A stretch of 64,000 nt of DNA from Deltaproteobacteria bacterium (GTDB lineage Bacteria > Myxococcota_A > UBA9160 > SZUA-336), in assembly GCA_029261895.1 (NCBI GenBank), contig JAJDAK010000060.1, positions 19,030-83,029 on the forward strand. Direction: 5' to 3'. Positions 1 through 6,713 of this stretch are shown here, piece by piece; position 1 is the stretch's first letter; each line of letters opens with the position of its first letter. Below the pieces are notes generated by a model. The model searched no databases and was not told the origin of the DNA. It saw only the letters and a list, made by a program, of their open reading frames with translations. The position numbers and the translations under genes were made by a program.

Positions 1-433
1 CGATCCCATTCTCGGACGCTTTGGTGCCGGAGAACCAGAGCCGCGATTCGCGCGCTTGGAATTTGAGCTGGTCTTTCTCGCCCACAGAGGTTGCGGGGAT
101 TGCGCTATTTACAATGAAGTCGTCGGCAATGGAACCTACTCCGGCGCTCCTCGAGCTAAATACCGCGTCAAACTTTGCGTAACCACCCACGTGCCACTCG
201 AGACCGTCTGCCTTTTTGGGGCGCTGTCCGGGTACCCCATCGGATCCTACCGCTTGCAGAGCGGGGATCTGCCCGCGCTGACTCGCTTGAACATCTTGGA
301 GCGCCCGCGTCAGATCCGCGACTTGGCGCTGAAGTATCGTGATGGCGTCTGTGTCATTCGCGATAGCGATGCATGGGGACAAGGCCGCCCATAGGGCAAG
401 AAACCCTAGGCCAAAACCAAGCAGTGTTCGCAT
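1..433 (-). CDS. DcaP-like outer-membrane porin, 5' part (runs off the left edge)
   Basis: Reading the minus strand from an ATG at 433 gives 144 codons without a stop up to the window edge. The product begins with a signal peptide (hydrophobic run LLGFGLGFLALWAALS, then a cleavage-like AIAN). It continues with a short coiled-coil stretch rich in Q and L (ILQRQVADLTRALQDVQ), followed by a beta-strand-like segment containing GGYAKFDAVFSS, DDFIVN, AIPAT and then LKFQARESRLWFSG. This order (coiled coil, GGY.K.DA, D-F, IP, F-AR-SR) is the known N-terminal layout of DcaP-family porins, trimeric channels for dicarboxylates and other small acids. Only the N-terminal third or so is present, so barrel and substrate cannot be judged. 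No good Shine-Dalgarno precedes the ATG. Confidence 0.75.
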   Translation of the reverse strand, partial: MRTLLGFGLGFLALWAALSPCIAIANDTDAITILQRQVADLTRALQDVQASQRGQIPALQAVGSDGVPGQRPKKADGLEWHVGGYAKFDAVFSSRSAGVGSIADDFIVNSAIPATSVGEKDQLKFQARESRLWFSGTKASENGI

Positions 434-546
434 TCAATAGTCATCGGTCAGCTCGCGAAACTCTCAATCAATTAGGGGCTGTGAAAACCCGGCATGCCTT
501 CTCGCGAATGGATGGGTACATAGCAGCCTTTGTTACAACTCCGCAG

Positions 547-1728
547 TTACGGCACTCTCATCCATGGAGTCACGCTCTGCGCTAGGAGAGTCGTGTGCGA
601 CTGGGCGATCTGCTTGGCCCGCTGCTCGAGCCCGGCGGCATTGTCGTGGTCCTGCGCGATTGTCATGGGGAACAGTCTCTCGGAGGGCGAGGAGGCGCTT
701 CGGCCGAGCCGCTCCGCGTGCAAGCGAAACAGGCGGCTCTGATCGAGAAGGGCGTACGCCTCACACACGTCCGCGGCCCAGTCCAGCACGCTGATGTCAC
801 GGGGCCAAAGCTCGGGGCATTCAACGAGATCGTGAAGCGTCCGTCCGTCGGCCTCGTGCAGCCGACGCTGGGTCTCGGCCACGAGTCGCCAGCGTCCTTC
901 CTCTTCCGGATTCTGAATCCGATCCTGGACGCCGCAACGGTGGCGACCGTACCAGAAGGCTCGGCTGCGAATGCCATCTTCGAAGTAGAACCAGTCCTCG
1001 TCCACCCAGCGGGGGTGCCACCACCGCTCGCGAAAGTGGCGCCCGTTATGTTCATCGTGCAGATGCCGAGTAGGTGTCTGGCTTTCCAGATGGTACAGGA
1101 CACTCTTGGGTTCGTAGAAGATCCGGAGTCCGAGATTCCGTGCCCGAAGACAGAGATCGATGTCCTCGAAACCATTGCGGTAGCCCTCGTCGAAGCCACC
1201 CAGCCGCTCGAAGACGGAGCGCTCGATGAGCATGCAGGCGGCGGTTACGCCGCGGACCTGCCGTGGACGGTTGACGAGGGGATCGTCAGCCGAGAGCTTC
1301 TGGTATACGGGGTGGGGCATGCGGTTAAGCCGACAGATGATCGCGCCCGCATGCTGGATGGTCCCGTCGGCGTACAGCAGCTTGCTACCGACGATTGCGA
1401 TCTCCGGTTGACGCTCGACCGCCTCGATCATGGCGTCGAGCCATCCCGGGAGCGGAATCGTATCGTTGTTCAGAAACACCAGGTACTGACCCGTGGCCGC
1501 CCGCGCGCCCTGATTGCACGCCGCCGCGAACCCGACGTTCAGATTGCTACGAATGACCCGAAGTGTCGTCCCCTGCTCAGCCAAAAATGCCGCGGTCCCG
1601 TCCGTCGACGCGTCATCGACGACGATGACCTCGGTGGAACCAAGATCGGTGGATTGCCGCAGCTTCGCCAGGCACTGTTCTGTCAAATCGACCCGATTGT
1701 GTACCGGGATGACGATCGAGCAACGCAC
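547..1728 (-). CDS. Glycosyltransferase family 2
   Basis: The product is a cytoplasmic GT-A fold transferase that would move a sugar from a nucleotide-sugar donor, probably for surface polysaccharide or glycan. It opens with CSIVIPVHNR, has VIVVDDASTDG (the early Asp pair), and LNNDTIPLPGWL, the DxD-like metal site. GFDEGYRNGFEDIDLCLR is the usual acceptor-side ED motif, near residue 200 of 393. The reading frame extends upstream to a TTG at 1821. I prefer the GTG at 1728 because a G-rich Shine-Dalgarno (1731-1739) lies just before it and the family normally begins two or three residues before the first beta strand. The last 130 residues are not conserved family sequence. It stands alone between the porin and the tRNA-Ser islet. 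Confidence 0.87.
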   Translation of the reverse strand: MRCSIVIPVHNRVDLTEQCLAKLRQSTDLGSTEVIVVDDASTDGTAAFLAEQGTTLRVIRSNLNVGFAAACNQGARAATGQYLVFLNNDTIPLPGWLDAMIEAVERQPEIAIVGSKLLYADGTIQHAGAIICRLNRMPHPVYQKLSADDPLVNRPRQVRGVTAACMLIERSVFERLGGFDEGYRNGFEDIDLCLRARNLGLRIFYEPKSVLYHLESQTPTRHLHDEHNGRHFRERWWHPRWVDEDWFYFEDGIRSRAFWYGRHRCGVQDRIQNPEEEGRWRLVAETQRRLHEADGRTLHDLVECPELWPRDISVLDWAADVCEAYALLDQSRLFRLHAERLGRSASSPSERLFPMTIAQDHDNAAGLEQRAKQIAQSHTTLLAQSVTPWMRVP

Positions 1729-2214
1729 GAGACCCCCCAGTGTGTTTGTCACGTTTCCCTCAATCGGCCCAGGAAGTTCGAAGTTAAGTCGTCTTAACCG
1801 CCCTGGATCCTTGCGAATCAACGGTGCACATTGCTTGAGTCGCCTGAATCACTAGACTTCTAAGTCGTTGATTTTGCTGGCCCACGTACCCAGTCACGTG
1901 GGCGTGGGTAGGAGAGCTTGGCTCGCAGATAACCCGCTAAGAACGGAGAGGTGGCTGAGCGGTTGAAAGCGGCGGTCTTGAAATTCGCTCGGTGGGTTTC
2001 GGGATTTTCTTTTCGCTCTAGGTCTTTACCTGTCCGTTCTGCTCGAGTTGATTCAAGCAAACTTGATCCAATGTGGTGCAGATTGATGCATCGTGGTGCA
2101 ATGTGACGCATGGCTGAATTGCCTCTCGTTCCGCCTACGATTGGTCAACGATCTGCCAACTTGCCCCCCAGCGAATCGGAGCTCCAGCCTGAAAGGCTCT
2201 CCTCCTTCAAGCAG
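1729..2214. other. Intergenic stretch holding an inverted repeat and a tRNA-Ser fragment
   Basis: No convincing gene is seen here. It contains a perfect inverted repeat (CCCACGT at 1881-1887, ACGTGGG at 1896-1902), the tRNA-Ser 5' fragment at 1945-1983, and three loose copies of a GTGGTGCA-like word at about 2073-2105. The sequence at 1861-1880 resembles the sequence just upstream of the intact tRNA-Ser at 4435-4454 (TAAGT, two variable bases, TTGATTTT). It may therefore be remnant tRNA promoter DNA. Confidence 0.5.
1945..1983 (+). pseudogene. tRNA-Ser(UGA) 5' half fragment
   Basis: These 39 bases match positions 1-39 of the tRNA-Ser(UGA) gene at 4453 without mismatch: acceptor 5' strand, D arm, and anticodon stem and loop up to the third A of the loop. 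After 1983 the sequence diverges completely, with no anticodon 3' stem, variable arm or T arm. It cannot make a tRNA. It is the left boundary of the islet. Confidence 0.85.
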
Positions 2215-2667
2215 CTATTTGCGTTTAGGCCCCTTGTCTTTTGGGCGCGGAGGTTTGTCTATGATCTTCACCTTATCTCCTACTTTTGCAATAAATGGCG
2301 CCTTCCGCGAAGAAGCAAGATCTAGCATCCTCTTCGCGTGTCTTACTGCGAGCGCAGCGTTCTCTGGCCCTGTTCTCTGAGCGTTCGTGAACATGAACGC
2401 CCGCCCGTTACACCGGATAATCTCTTTCCGCTCTACTTCCGTTGTTCGCTGAGCCTTGTCCTTTGTTAATAGGAGGAACCCACGCTCACAAATGTCCGGT
2501 AACCAGACGCTGTCCGGCACGCCACCGTGATTCAGATCGAGCCACGTAACAACATGGTATCCTGCTCTTACCAATTCTTCGGCCACGAGCTTGCCCAGAC
2601 ACTCGTCGATATAGAACGTGAAGCTACGCGGCGCGTTGATAGAGTCGGAGCGCCGCTTCGCACTCAT
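2215..2667 (-). CDS. PIN-like putative toxin ribonuclease (VapC45-like)
   Basis: The 150-residue protein has the PIN-like fold pattern of VapC45-type proteins. FTFYIDECLGKLVAEEL carries the first acidic metal ligand, VVTWLDLNHGGVPDSVWLP follows, and GFLLLTKDKAQRT provides the central strand and Asp near residue 90. A basic tail (PPRPKDKGPKRK) closes it. PIN toxins are Mg-dependent RNases that cleave specific RNAs when their antitoxin is lost. The ATG at 2667 has GGAAGG about eight bases upstream and overlaps the end of the DUF433 gene by 44 bases. This is the antitoxin-first, overlapping order of VapBC45 pairs such as Rv2018/Rv2019. Toxicity is inferred from family and context. Confidence 0.75.
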   Translation of the reverse strand: MSAKRRSDSINAPRSFTFYIDECLGKLVAEELVRAGYHVVTWLDLNHGGVPDSVWLPDICERGFLLLTKDKAQRTTEVERKEIIRCNGRAFMFTNAQRTGPENAALAVRHAKRMLDLASSRKAPFIAKVGDKVKIIDKPPRPKDKGPKRK

Positions 2668-3313
2668 TGCGAGTCCTTCCGAAATCGGCTGCTATCTGAT
2701 CCAAGGACTCGCCGGCCTTAAAGCGCAAAGCCACTTCTTCAATTGGAACTCGTGTACCAACGATACAGGCTCGACCAAAGGCCCGTAGCGGATCGATTAC
2801 AACGTATCGCGGGGCAGCTTGCGCCTCTTTTAGGGTGCTCGGCTGATTCGCAAAAGGAAATACTCGGATCGGAACGCCAGAGGGTTCTACCTCCACGCGC
2901 TCCAAGTAGCGAGCAAGCACAGCTGCGTTTGCGAGTTGACCCGTCGCGGATAGGAGTGAGTTTGCAATATCTGCAAATAGTTCACGTGCGTTCGCATCAA
3001 CGTACAGTTTCGGATACGTAAGCGGATGCTCAACTCCGAACTCTTGGATTAGCCTTTTGACGAGTGCGCGAATTACCTGCAAGTTGATTCGGTGATTTCT
3101 ACGGAGCGAGCTGAGAGTGTAGACTTCGCACAGATTCACGAACGAGAGAACCGGGGTGATTCCATCCAGCTTGGCGGGTTTGATTACTCGGTGAAACTTC
3201 CGCTGCTGCCCCTGCCTGCCCGTTTTTGTACCAGCGACCCATGCCCGAACAGTTGGCTTGGGCAATGATAGATACCGGGCGACATCTGTCACCGAGTATG
3301 CAGGACGATCCAA
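2624..3313 (-). CDS. DUF433/HTH antitoxin-like protein (VapB45-like)
   Basis: This 229-residue protein has two parts. The N terminus is a MerR-like helix-turn-helix (YSVTDVARYLSLPKPTVRAWV, residues 6-26), suited to operator binding. The C terminus is a DUF433 domain (YVVIDPLRAFGRACIVGTRVPIEEVALRFKAGESLDQIAADFG, about 167-215), the part that binds PIN-like toxins in VapB45 proteins. It lies directly upstream of and overlaps the PIN-like gene, so the two form a toxin-antitoxin pair. The start is a TTG at 3313; no closer ATG fits the HTH. It probably represses its own promoter. A short palindrome (3389-3400) upstream is a candidate operator. Confidence 0.75.
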   Translation of the reverse strand: MDRPAYSVTDVARYLSLPKPTVRAWVAGTKTGRQGQQRKFHRVIKPAKLDGITPVLSFVNLCEVYTLSSLRRNHRINLQVIRALVKRLIQEFGVEHPLTYPKLYVDANARELFADIANSLLSATGQLANAAVLARYLERVEVEPSGVPIRVFPFANQPSTLKEAQAAPRYVVIDPLRAFGRACIVGTRVPIEEVALRFKAGESLDQIAADFGRTRNECEAALRLYQRAA

Positions 3314-3388
3314 CGCTTCTTGTCGATTCTGGTTAGTCAGGAGGACTTCTCCTTTATCGGATAGACCGCGATAGCTAAGTGTAATCTA

Positions 3389-3400
3389 GCATCTCGATGC
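3389..3400. promoter_or_regulatory. Short palindrome upstream of the VapBC45-like pair
   Basis: GCATC-TC-GATGC is a perfect 5-bp-arm inverted repeat about 75 bases before the DUF433/HTH start. Autoregulation through such sites is usual for antitoxins, so it is a candidate operator. The arms are short and chance is possible. Confidence 0.3.
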
Positions 3401-3473
3401 CAGAAAAATCACTCCCTTTAGAGGTGTTGCCGCCGTGAAGATTAAGTATCTCCCGTCAGGACTCATGTGGCTC

Positions 3474-4175
3474 CTATGTGGCGACTAGGTTTTCGGGAAC
3501 CATGAGATTCCAGGGGTGCACCAATATACCCTCTCGTTCTGATCGCAATAGATATACGGCGGCGCCTGGAGATCGACCCGCGCATTCCGCTAAGAATCTC
3601 TCATCGACAAAGAAGGTTTCTTGAAACCGTTCGAGGAACCAGCCGACCGCGCCCCACAGCTTCTTCTCCGAGTATGCTTCGAGCAACTCGAACAGAATTC
3701 CATAGTCCAGGCTCGCGAATCCCGATGCTGAATCGACTAGCTCACCTAGACCCCCGACGAGGTTGGGTCGACGGAACTCGTCCAATAGTGTTTTCTCGGG
3801 ACCGGTAATCCAAACTTCGTGGTTCAGCTTCGATATCTTCCTACAGCCGAGCTCTGTTGAGTTCGTGCGAACGAGGGCTGACGGGTGGCAGAGGAATCGT
3901 ATCGCGAGACCGTACAAGGCAAGGCTGGTGTGACGGTACAAAGTGCTCACGGTGCAGACATTCCAGTCAGAGTGAGTGGCGCCTAGGAGCTCCAGGGCCG
4001 AGTGGTAGGAGATCACCGTATCTGGACGCAGCGCAGCAGCAACGAGGATCGGGTCGGGCCAGAAAGAGTCCGCTGAAACACCGGGCGGTATTGCGGCATA
4101 GACACCGCCATGAATCCGCTTTGCCTTCCCTCGGCGGACAGCGTACTTCAGTCGCTCTCGCGTCGCGTCCCCCAT
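3474..4175 (-). CDS. AbiEi-like antitoxin domain protein, orphan
   Basis: The product (233 aa) starts with the second half of the winged-helix typical of AbiEi family antitoxins (RLKYAVRRGKAKRIHGGVYAAIPPG, residues 7-31). It continues with the C-terminal AbiEi-type domain: ISYHSALELLGATHS, then FLCHPSALVRTNST and ITGPEKTLLDEFRRP. AbiEi proteins repress their own operon and neutralise AbiEii nucleotidyltransferase toxins (type IV TA, phage exclusion). No AbiEii gene follows; the next gene downstream is the DUF433 pair. It may therefore be a solitary regulator or antitoxin. The N terminus seems shorter than in full-length AbiEi proteins, and no in-frame start lies further upstream before a stop. 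ATG at 4175. Confidence 0.7.
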   Translation of the reverse strand: MGDATRERLKYAVRRGKAKRIHGGVYAAIPPGVSADSFWPDPILVAAALRPDTVISYHSALELLGATHSDWNVCTVSTLYRHTSLALYGLAIRFLCHPSALVRTNSTELGCRKISKLNHEVWITGPEKTLLDEFRRPNLVGGLGELVDSASGFASLDYGILFELLEAYSEKKLWGAVGWFLERFQETFFVDERFLAECAGRSPGAAVYLLRSEREGILVHPWNLMVPENLVAT

Positions 4176-4187
4176 GATGAGCCCGGG

Positions 4188-4252
4188 AAATTTGACACTC
4201 TGACAAGAATCAGTGGAAAAAATTCCCCTATTCAGAATGAATCGTCAAATTT
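4188..4252. promoter_or_regulatory. Inverted repeat region upstream of the AbiEi-like gene
   Basis: AAATTTGAC (4188-4196) and GTCAAATTT (4244-4252) are perfect 9-bp inverse copies lying 13-77 bases upstream of the AbiEi-like ATG. AbiEi antitoxins are known to bind paired inverted repeats in their own promoter and bend it. This arrangement fits that, but binding is inferred. Confidence 0.4.
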
Positions 4253-4287
4253 TCTCAGGGACCGCATCCGAAACAAATGCTCTTGGC

Positions 4288-4321
4288 GTGGCGTCAACGG
4301 TGCAGAAACCGTTGATGCCAC
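4288..4321. other. Strong 14-bp hairpin in the islet
   Basis: The arms GTGGCGTCAACGGT (4288-4301) and ACCGTTGATGCCAC (4308-4321) pair over 14 bp with a single G-T wobble around the 6-base loop GCAGAA. No T tract follows on either strand, so it is not a standard terminator. It sits between the AbiEi-like promoter and the intact tRNA-Ser. It could be a recombination or replication site of the islet, or a structured RNA. Confidence 0.6.
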
Positions 4322-4416
4322 CTGTGAATCCACGAGAAACCCCATTATTGTCAGATACTTATGAAATCAAACGAGCTTGGCGTTTCAAGCAGATGGCTGA
4401 ATGATTCAAGCATCCT

Positions 4417-4444
4417 TTGCATTCCGGCCCGCGTAAGTTATTGA
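4417..4444 (+). promoter_or_regulatory. Candidate promoter of tRNA-Ser(UGA)
   Basis: TTGCAT (4417-4422) and TATTGA (4439-4444) are separated by 16 bases and end 8 bases before the tRNA. They lie inside the islet, as expected if the element brought its own promoter for the rebuilt tRNA. Confidence 0.4.
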
Positions 4445-4452
4445 TTTTCCTC

Positions 4453-4540
4453 GGAGAGGTGGCTGAGCGGTTGAAAGCGGCGGTCTTGAAAACCGTTGAT
4501 CCGCAAGGATCCGGGGGTTCGAATCCCTCCCTCTCCGCCA
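4453..4540 (+). tRNA. tRNA-Ser(UGA)
   Basis: A complete class II cloverleaf is visible. The acceptor GGAGAGG pairs with CCTCTCC. The anticodon stem GCGGT/ACCGT encloses loop CTTGAAA with anticodon TGA. There is a long variable arm, a GGTTCGAATCC T arm, and an encoded CCA at 4538-4540. It decodes UCA and related serine codons. Its 5' half is duplicated at 1945. Confidence 0.96.
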
Positions 4541-4546
4541 GCCCAG

Positions 4547-4615
4547 TGCTTAGCGATAAGTGAGGTCTGGAACCGCGCCAAAGCGCGCGGTTCCCATTAA
4601 TCGGATCGCTCCGCT
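4547..4615 (+). repeat. Dispersed intergenic repeat, family B, copy 1
   Basis: The stretch GCTTAGCGATAAGTGAGGTC through CGGTTCCCAT to GATCGCTCCGCT recurs, inverted and with a few changes, at 36229-36298 beside the tRNA-Arg gene. Both copies are next to tRNAs. No coding content. Confidence 0.7.
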
Positions 4616-4652
4616 GGTTACGTTACTTCTCCGTCTGGCCGATCACTCGACT

Positions 4653-6263
4653 ATGGTCGAGTTCGTACCTAAGAAGATACTTATTATCGATGACAGTCCG
4701 GTCGATCGTAAGATGTTCATTCGCTTTCTGGAGCGAGATCCCACCGTTCAATACTCTTTTGTCGAAGCGTCGACAGGCGCGTCCGGGATCGCCAAGTTCG
4801 AAGAGCTCGCACCGGACTGTATCTTGCTCGATTACCATCTTAATGACGCAACTGGGCTTGAGGTTCTCGAAAGTCTCGAAGGCGTAACGTCTGGTCGTGC
4901 GACAGGGATCGTGATGCTGACCGGGCATGGCGATGAGCAGATCGCTGTTCGAGCGCTCCATACCGGGGCACACGAGTATGTTGTGAAGGATAACATCACG
5001 GAGGAAGGCCTGGTCCGCACGGTTCAGAACGCCATGGAGAAAGCGGAGCTTCATGCCCGTGTTGAACGGCAACGTTGTGTGATCGAAGCTCGCGTGGAAG
5101 AACTCGAACTCGCACGGCGTGCGGCTGAGGACGCCAATCGTGCCAAAGGCGAAATTTTGGCCAATATGAGTCACGAACTCCGCACGCCACTCACGGCTAT
5201 CCTTGGCTACGCAGAGTTGCTTCACGACGAAGCCGCGTCGGGCGGCGCAACGGATCGCCAGGTTGAGGCATTGCACACGATTCAGTTACAGGGAAGGCAT
5301 CTACTCGAACTGATCAATGACGCGCTGGATCTTTCCAAGGCAGAATCCGGACATATCCAGTTAGAGTTATTGACGGTAGAACCGCTTGACCAAGTGGCTG
5401 AGGTCGTTCAGTTGCTGAAGCCGAAGAGCGATTCGAAAGGCCTGTCACTCGAGTACTCATCTCGCGGCAAGCTACCGCAATGCATTGATACCGATACGAC
5501 GAAGATTCGCCAAATCCTGATCAATCTTGTAGGCAACGCGATCAAGTTTACGGAAGATGGTGCGATCGACGTAACGATCTATGTTGACGATCCTTACATG
5601 GTCTACGAGGTTCGTGATACAGGTCCTGGAATTTTCGACCCAGAAGATGGTCGAATCTTCGAACCCTTCGCGCAGGCAGACACTTCGACGACACGGCGCT
5701 ATGGCGGCACAGGTCTCGGCCTCTCCCTCTGTAAGCGGTATGTTGAGTTGATGGGCGGAACGATTCAGGTTGAGAGTGAGTTAGGACATGGGACCACCTT
5801 CCGCGTCAAAATTCCCCTGCGCATGAATATAGCTCAGAAGCATTCAAGCAAGGTTGATCAATTACAGCTTGCGGGTTGCAGGATCCTCGTCGTCGATGAT
5901 GTCGCTACCAATCGCAATATTCTATCGGCGATGTTAAGCAAGACTTCCGCCGATATTGTTTCCGCAGCGACGGGCCAGCAGGCCCTCGATCGTATTGCGG
6001 AAGCCGAGGCGTTGGACAGGGCTTTTGATCTGGTGCTGATGGATATGCAGATGCCCGAGATGGATGGGCTCGAAGCAACGACTCGCTTGCGTGAGAAAGA
6101 CTATTCGGGCGGGATCATTGCGATCACCGCTTTTGCAAGCGCAGCGGATCGCGAACGCTGTCTCGCCGCTGGATGCGACGCGTTCTTAGAGAAGCCCATT
6201 GATCGGGCGTTGCTGTTTCGCACGCTTGATAATGTGGCGCGAGGCAAATCCGAATCAGACTAA
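4653..6263 (+). CDS. Hybrid sensor kinase: receiver - HisKA - HATPase - receiver
   Basis: This soluble 536-residue hybrid kinase has no membrane segment. An N-terminal receiver (ILIIDDSPVDR; phospho-acceptor Asp60 in CILLDYHL; Lys in VVKD) is followed by a coiled-coil linker. HisKA comes next (ILANMSHELRTPL, His174), then a HATPase with N, G1 (DTGPGI) and G2 (GGTGLGLSL) boxes. A C-terminal receiver ends it (ILVVDDVATNR, LVLMDMQMPEMDG, FLEKPID). It would take a signal through the first receiver or a partner and pass phosphate to its own C-terminal receiver. I start at ATG 4653 because longer readings begin with GTG inside the family B repeat. It ends tail to tail with the receiver protein at 6255, overlapping by nine bases. 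Confidence 0.9.
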   Translation: MVEFVPKKILIIDDSPVDRKMFIRFLERDPTVQYSFVEASTGASGIAKFEELAPDCILLDYHLNDATGLEVLESLEGVTSGRATGIVMLTGHGDEQIAVRALHTGAHEYVVKDNITEEGLVRTVQNAMEKAELHARVERQRCVIEARVEELELARRAAEDANRAKGEILANMSHELRTPLTAILGYAELLHDEAASGGATDRQVEALHTIQLQGRHLLELINDALDLSKAESGHIQLELLTVEPLDQVAEVVQLLKPKSDSKGLSLEYSSRGKLPQCIDTDTTKIRQILINLVGNAIKFTEDGAIDVTIYVDDPYMVYEVRDTGPGIFDPEDGRIFEPFAQADTSTTRRYGGTGLGLSLCKRYVELMGGTIQVESELGHGTTFRVKIPLRMNIAQKHSSKVDQLQLAGCRILVVDDVATNRNILSAMLSKTSADIVSAATGQQALDRIAEAEALDRAFDLVLMDMQMPEMDGLEATTRLREKDYSGGIIAITAFASAADRERCLAAGCDAFLEKPIDRALLFRTLDNVARGKSESD

Positions 6264-6608
6264 CGCGAGCTCGATCGCGTGACTTAGACTGAAGGTCGAG
6301 AACGGTTTCTCCAAAAAACCTTGGAAACCATTCTTGCGAGCCTCATCCTTGAGGTGTGAATAGGCAGAGATCATGATGGCGGGTGGTGAATCCACCCCCT
6401 GATTTCTCACCGCTTCGAGAAACTGAAACCCGTCCATATCCGGCAATTGGTAGTCCACCACCAGCAGGTCCGGCGTCTTGTGGTCAAAGCTTGCGATGGC
6501 TTGTTCGGCGGTGTCGACTGCCCTCTCTGCCAATGTGACTGAGACAATCGCGCCGGCGACCAGCGAACGAAGAAATATCAGCTGAGTCCGAAATCCATAA
6601 AGCATCAT
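6255..6608 (-). CDS. Single-domain receiver protein lacking the N-terminal acidic pair
   Basis: The core is receiver-like: LLVVDYQLPDMDGFQFLEAV holds the phospho-acceptor Asp, AIMISAYS the Ser/Thr switch and GFLEKPFS the Lys. The start of the domain is odd. From the likely ATG pair at 6605/6608 it reads MMLYGFRTQLIFLRSLV, where a receiver normally has a first strand ending in two acidic residues that bind Mg. Either the gene is a degenerate or Mg-independent receiver, or its 5' end was replaced. A reading from 6725 exists but crosses the Fic promoter and its palindromes and is less likely. No Shine-Dalgarno is evident. Partner to the neighbouring hybrid kinase by position only. Confidence 0.6.
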   Translation of the reverse strand: MMLYGFRTQLIFLRSLVAGAIVSVTLAERAVDTAEQAIASFDHKTPDLLVVDYQLPDMDGFQFLEAVRNQGVDSPPAIMISAYSHLKDEARKNGFQGFLEKPFSTFSLSHAIELALV

Positions 6609-6636
6609 TGGGATGCGGCGATTAGGGTGATTATTC

Positions 6637-6653
6637 ACCGCATAAATTGCGGT
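6637..6653. promoter_or_regulatory. Palindromic operator 1, Fic promoter
   Basis: ACCGCA-TAAAT-TGCGGT is a perfect 6-bp-arm palindrome with a 5-base AT spacer. A second site of the same design lies at 6689-6707. The two centres are 53 bases apart, about five helical turns, which favours co-operative binding on one face. It lies upstream of the -35 of the Fic gene and also upstream of the leftward receiver gene. Confidence 0.7.
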
Positions 6654-6659
6654 AAATAC

Positions 6660-6688
6660 TTGCCAATCCGATGAATAGCGCGTATAAA
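6660..6688 (+). promoter_or_regulatory. Promoter of the Fic gene
   Basis: TTGCCA (6660-6665), a 17-base spacer and TATAAA (6683-6688) form a near-consensus sigma-70 promoter. Transcription would begin in or just after operator 2, leaving a leader of only about 15-20 bases before ATG 6711/6714. Confidence 0.65.
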
Positions 6689-6707
6689 CACCGCAAATAA
6701 TGCGGTG
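6689..6707. promoter_or_regulatory. Palindromic operator 2, abutting the -10 of the Fic promoter
   Basis: CACCGCA-AATAA-TGCGGTG is a perfect 7-bp-arm palindrome immediately after the -10 hexamer. A protein bound here would block initiation. It shares the ACCGCA/TGCGGT core with operator 1. Confidence 0.75.
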
Positions 6708-6713
6708 AAAATG

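Larger units (their letters stand above)
1944..4491. mobile_element. tRNA-Ser-associated islet, bounded by 40-bp direct repeats
   Basis: The 40 bases at 1944-1983 are identical to 4452-4491, the first 39 bases of tRNA-Ser(UGA) plus one flanking C. The identity ends exactly after the anticodon loop (CTTGAAA). The enclosed 2.5 kb holds only toxin-antitoxin or defence-like genes, all on the minus strand, and looks more AT-rich than its surroundings. This is what site-specific insertion at a tRNA gene leaves behind. Here the repeated half is the 5' one, so the element would have supplied a new promoter and 5' half. No integrase is present, so it is either a remnant or mobilised by an enzyme elsewhere. 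The insertion itself is inference. Confidence 0.6.

Noticed and set aside
595..1797. Long (400-codon) plus-strand ORF opposite the glycosyltransferase
   Set aside because: It is the antisense shadow of a clear GT2 gene, with no domain, start signal or conserved motif of its own.
1860..2111. 83-codon minus-strand ORF over the tRNA fragment
   Set aside because: It reads through the tRNA-Ser fragment and repeats, has no family features and no ribosome binding site.
1984..4452. Integrase or AbiEii toxin gene inside the islet
   Set aside because: I looked on both strands and found none; only the PIN-like, DUF433 and AbiEi-like genes are present.
4623..5276. 217-codon minus-strand ORF
   Set aside because: Antisense to the hybrid kinase; composition follows the opposite frame.
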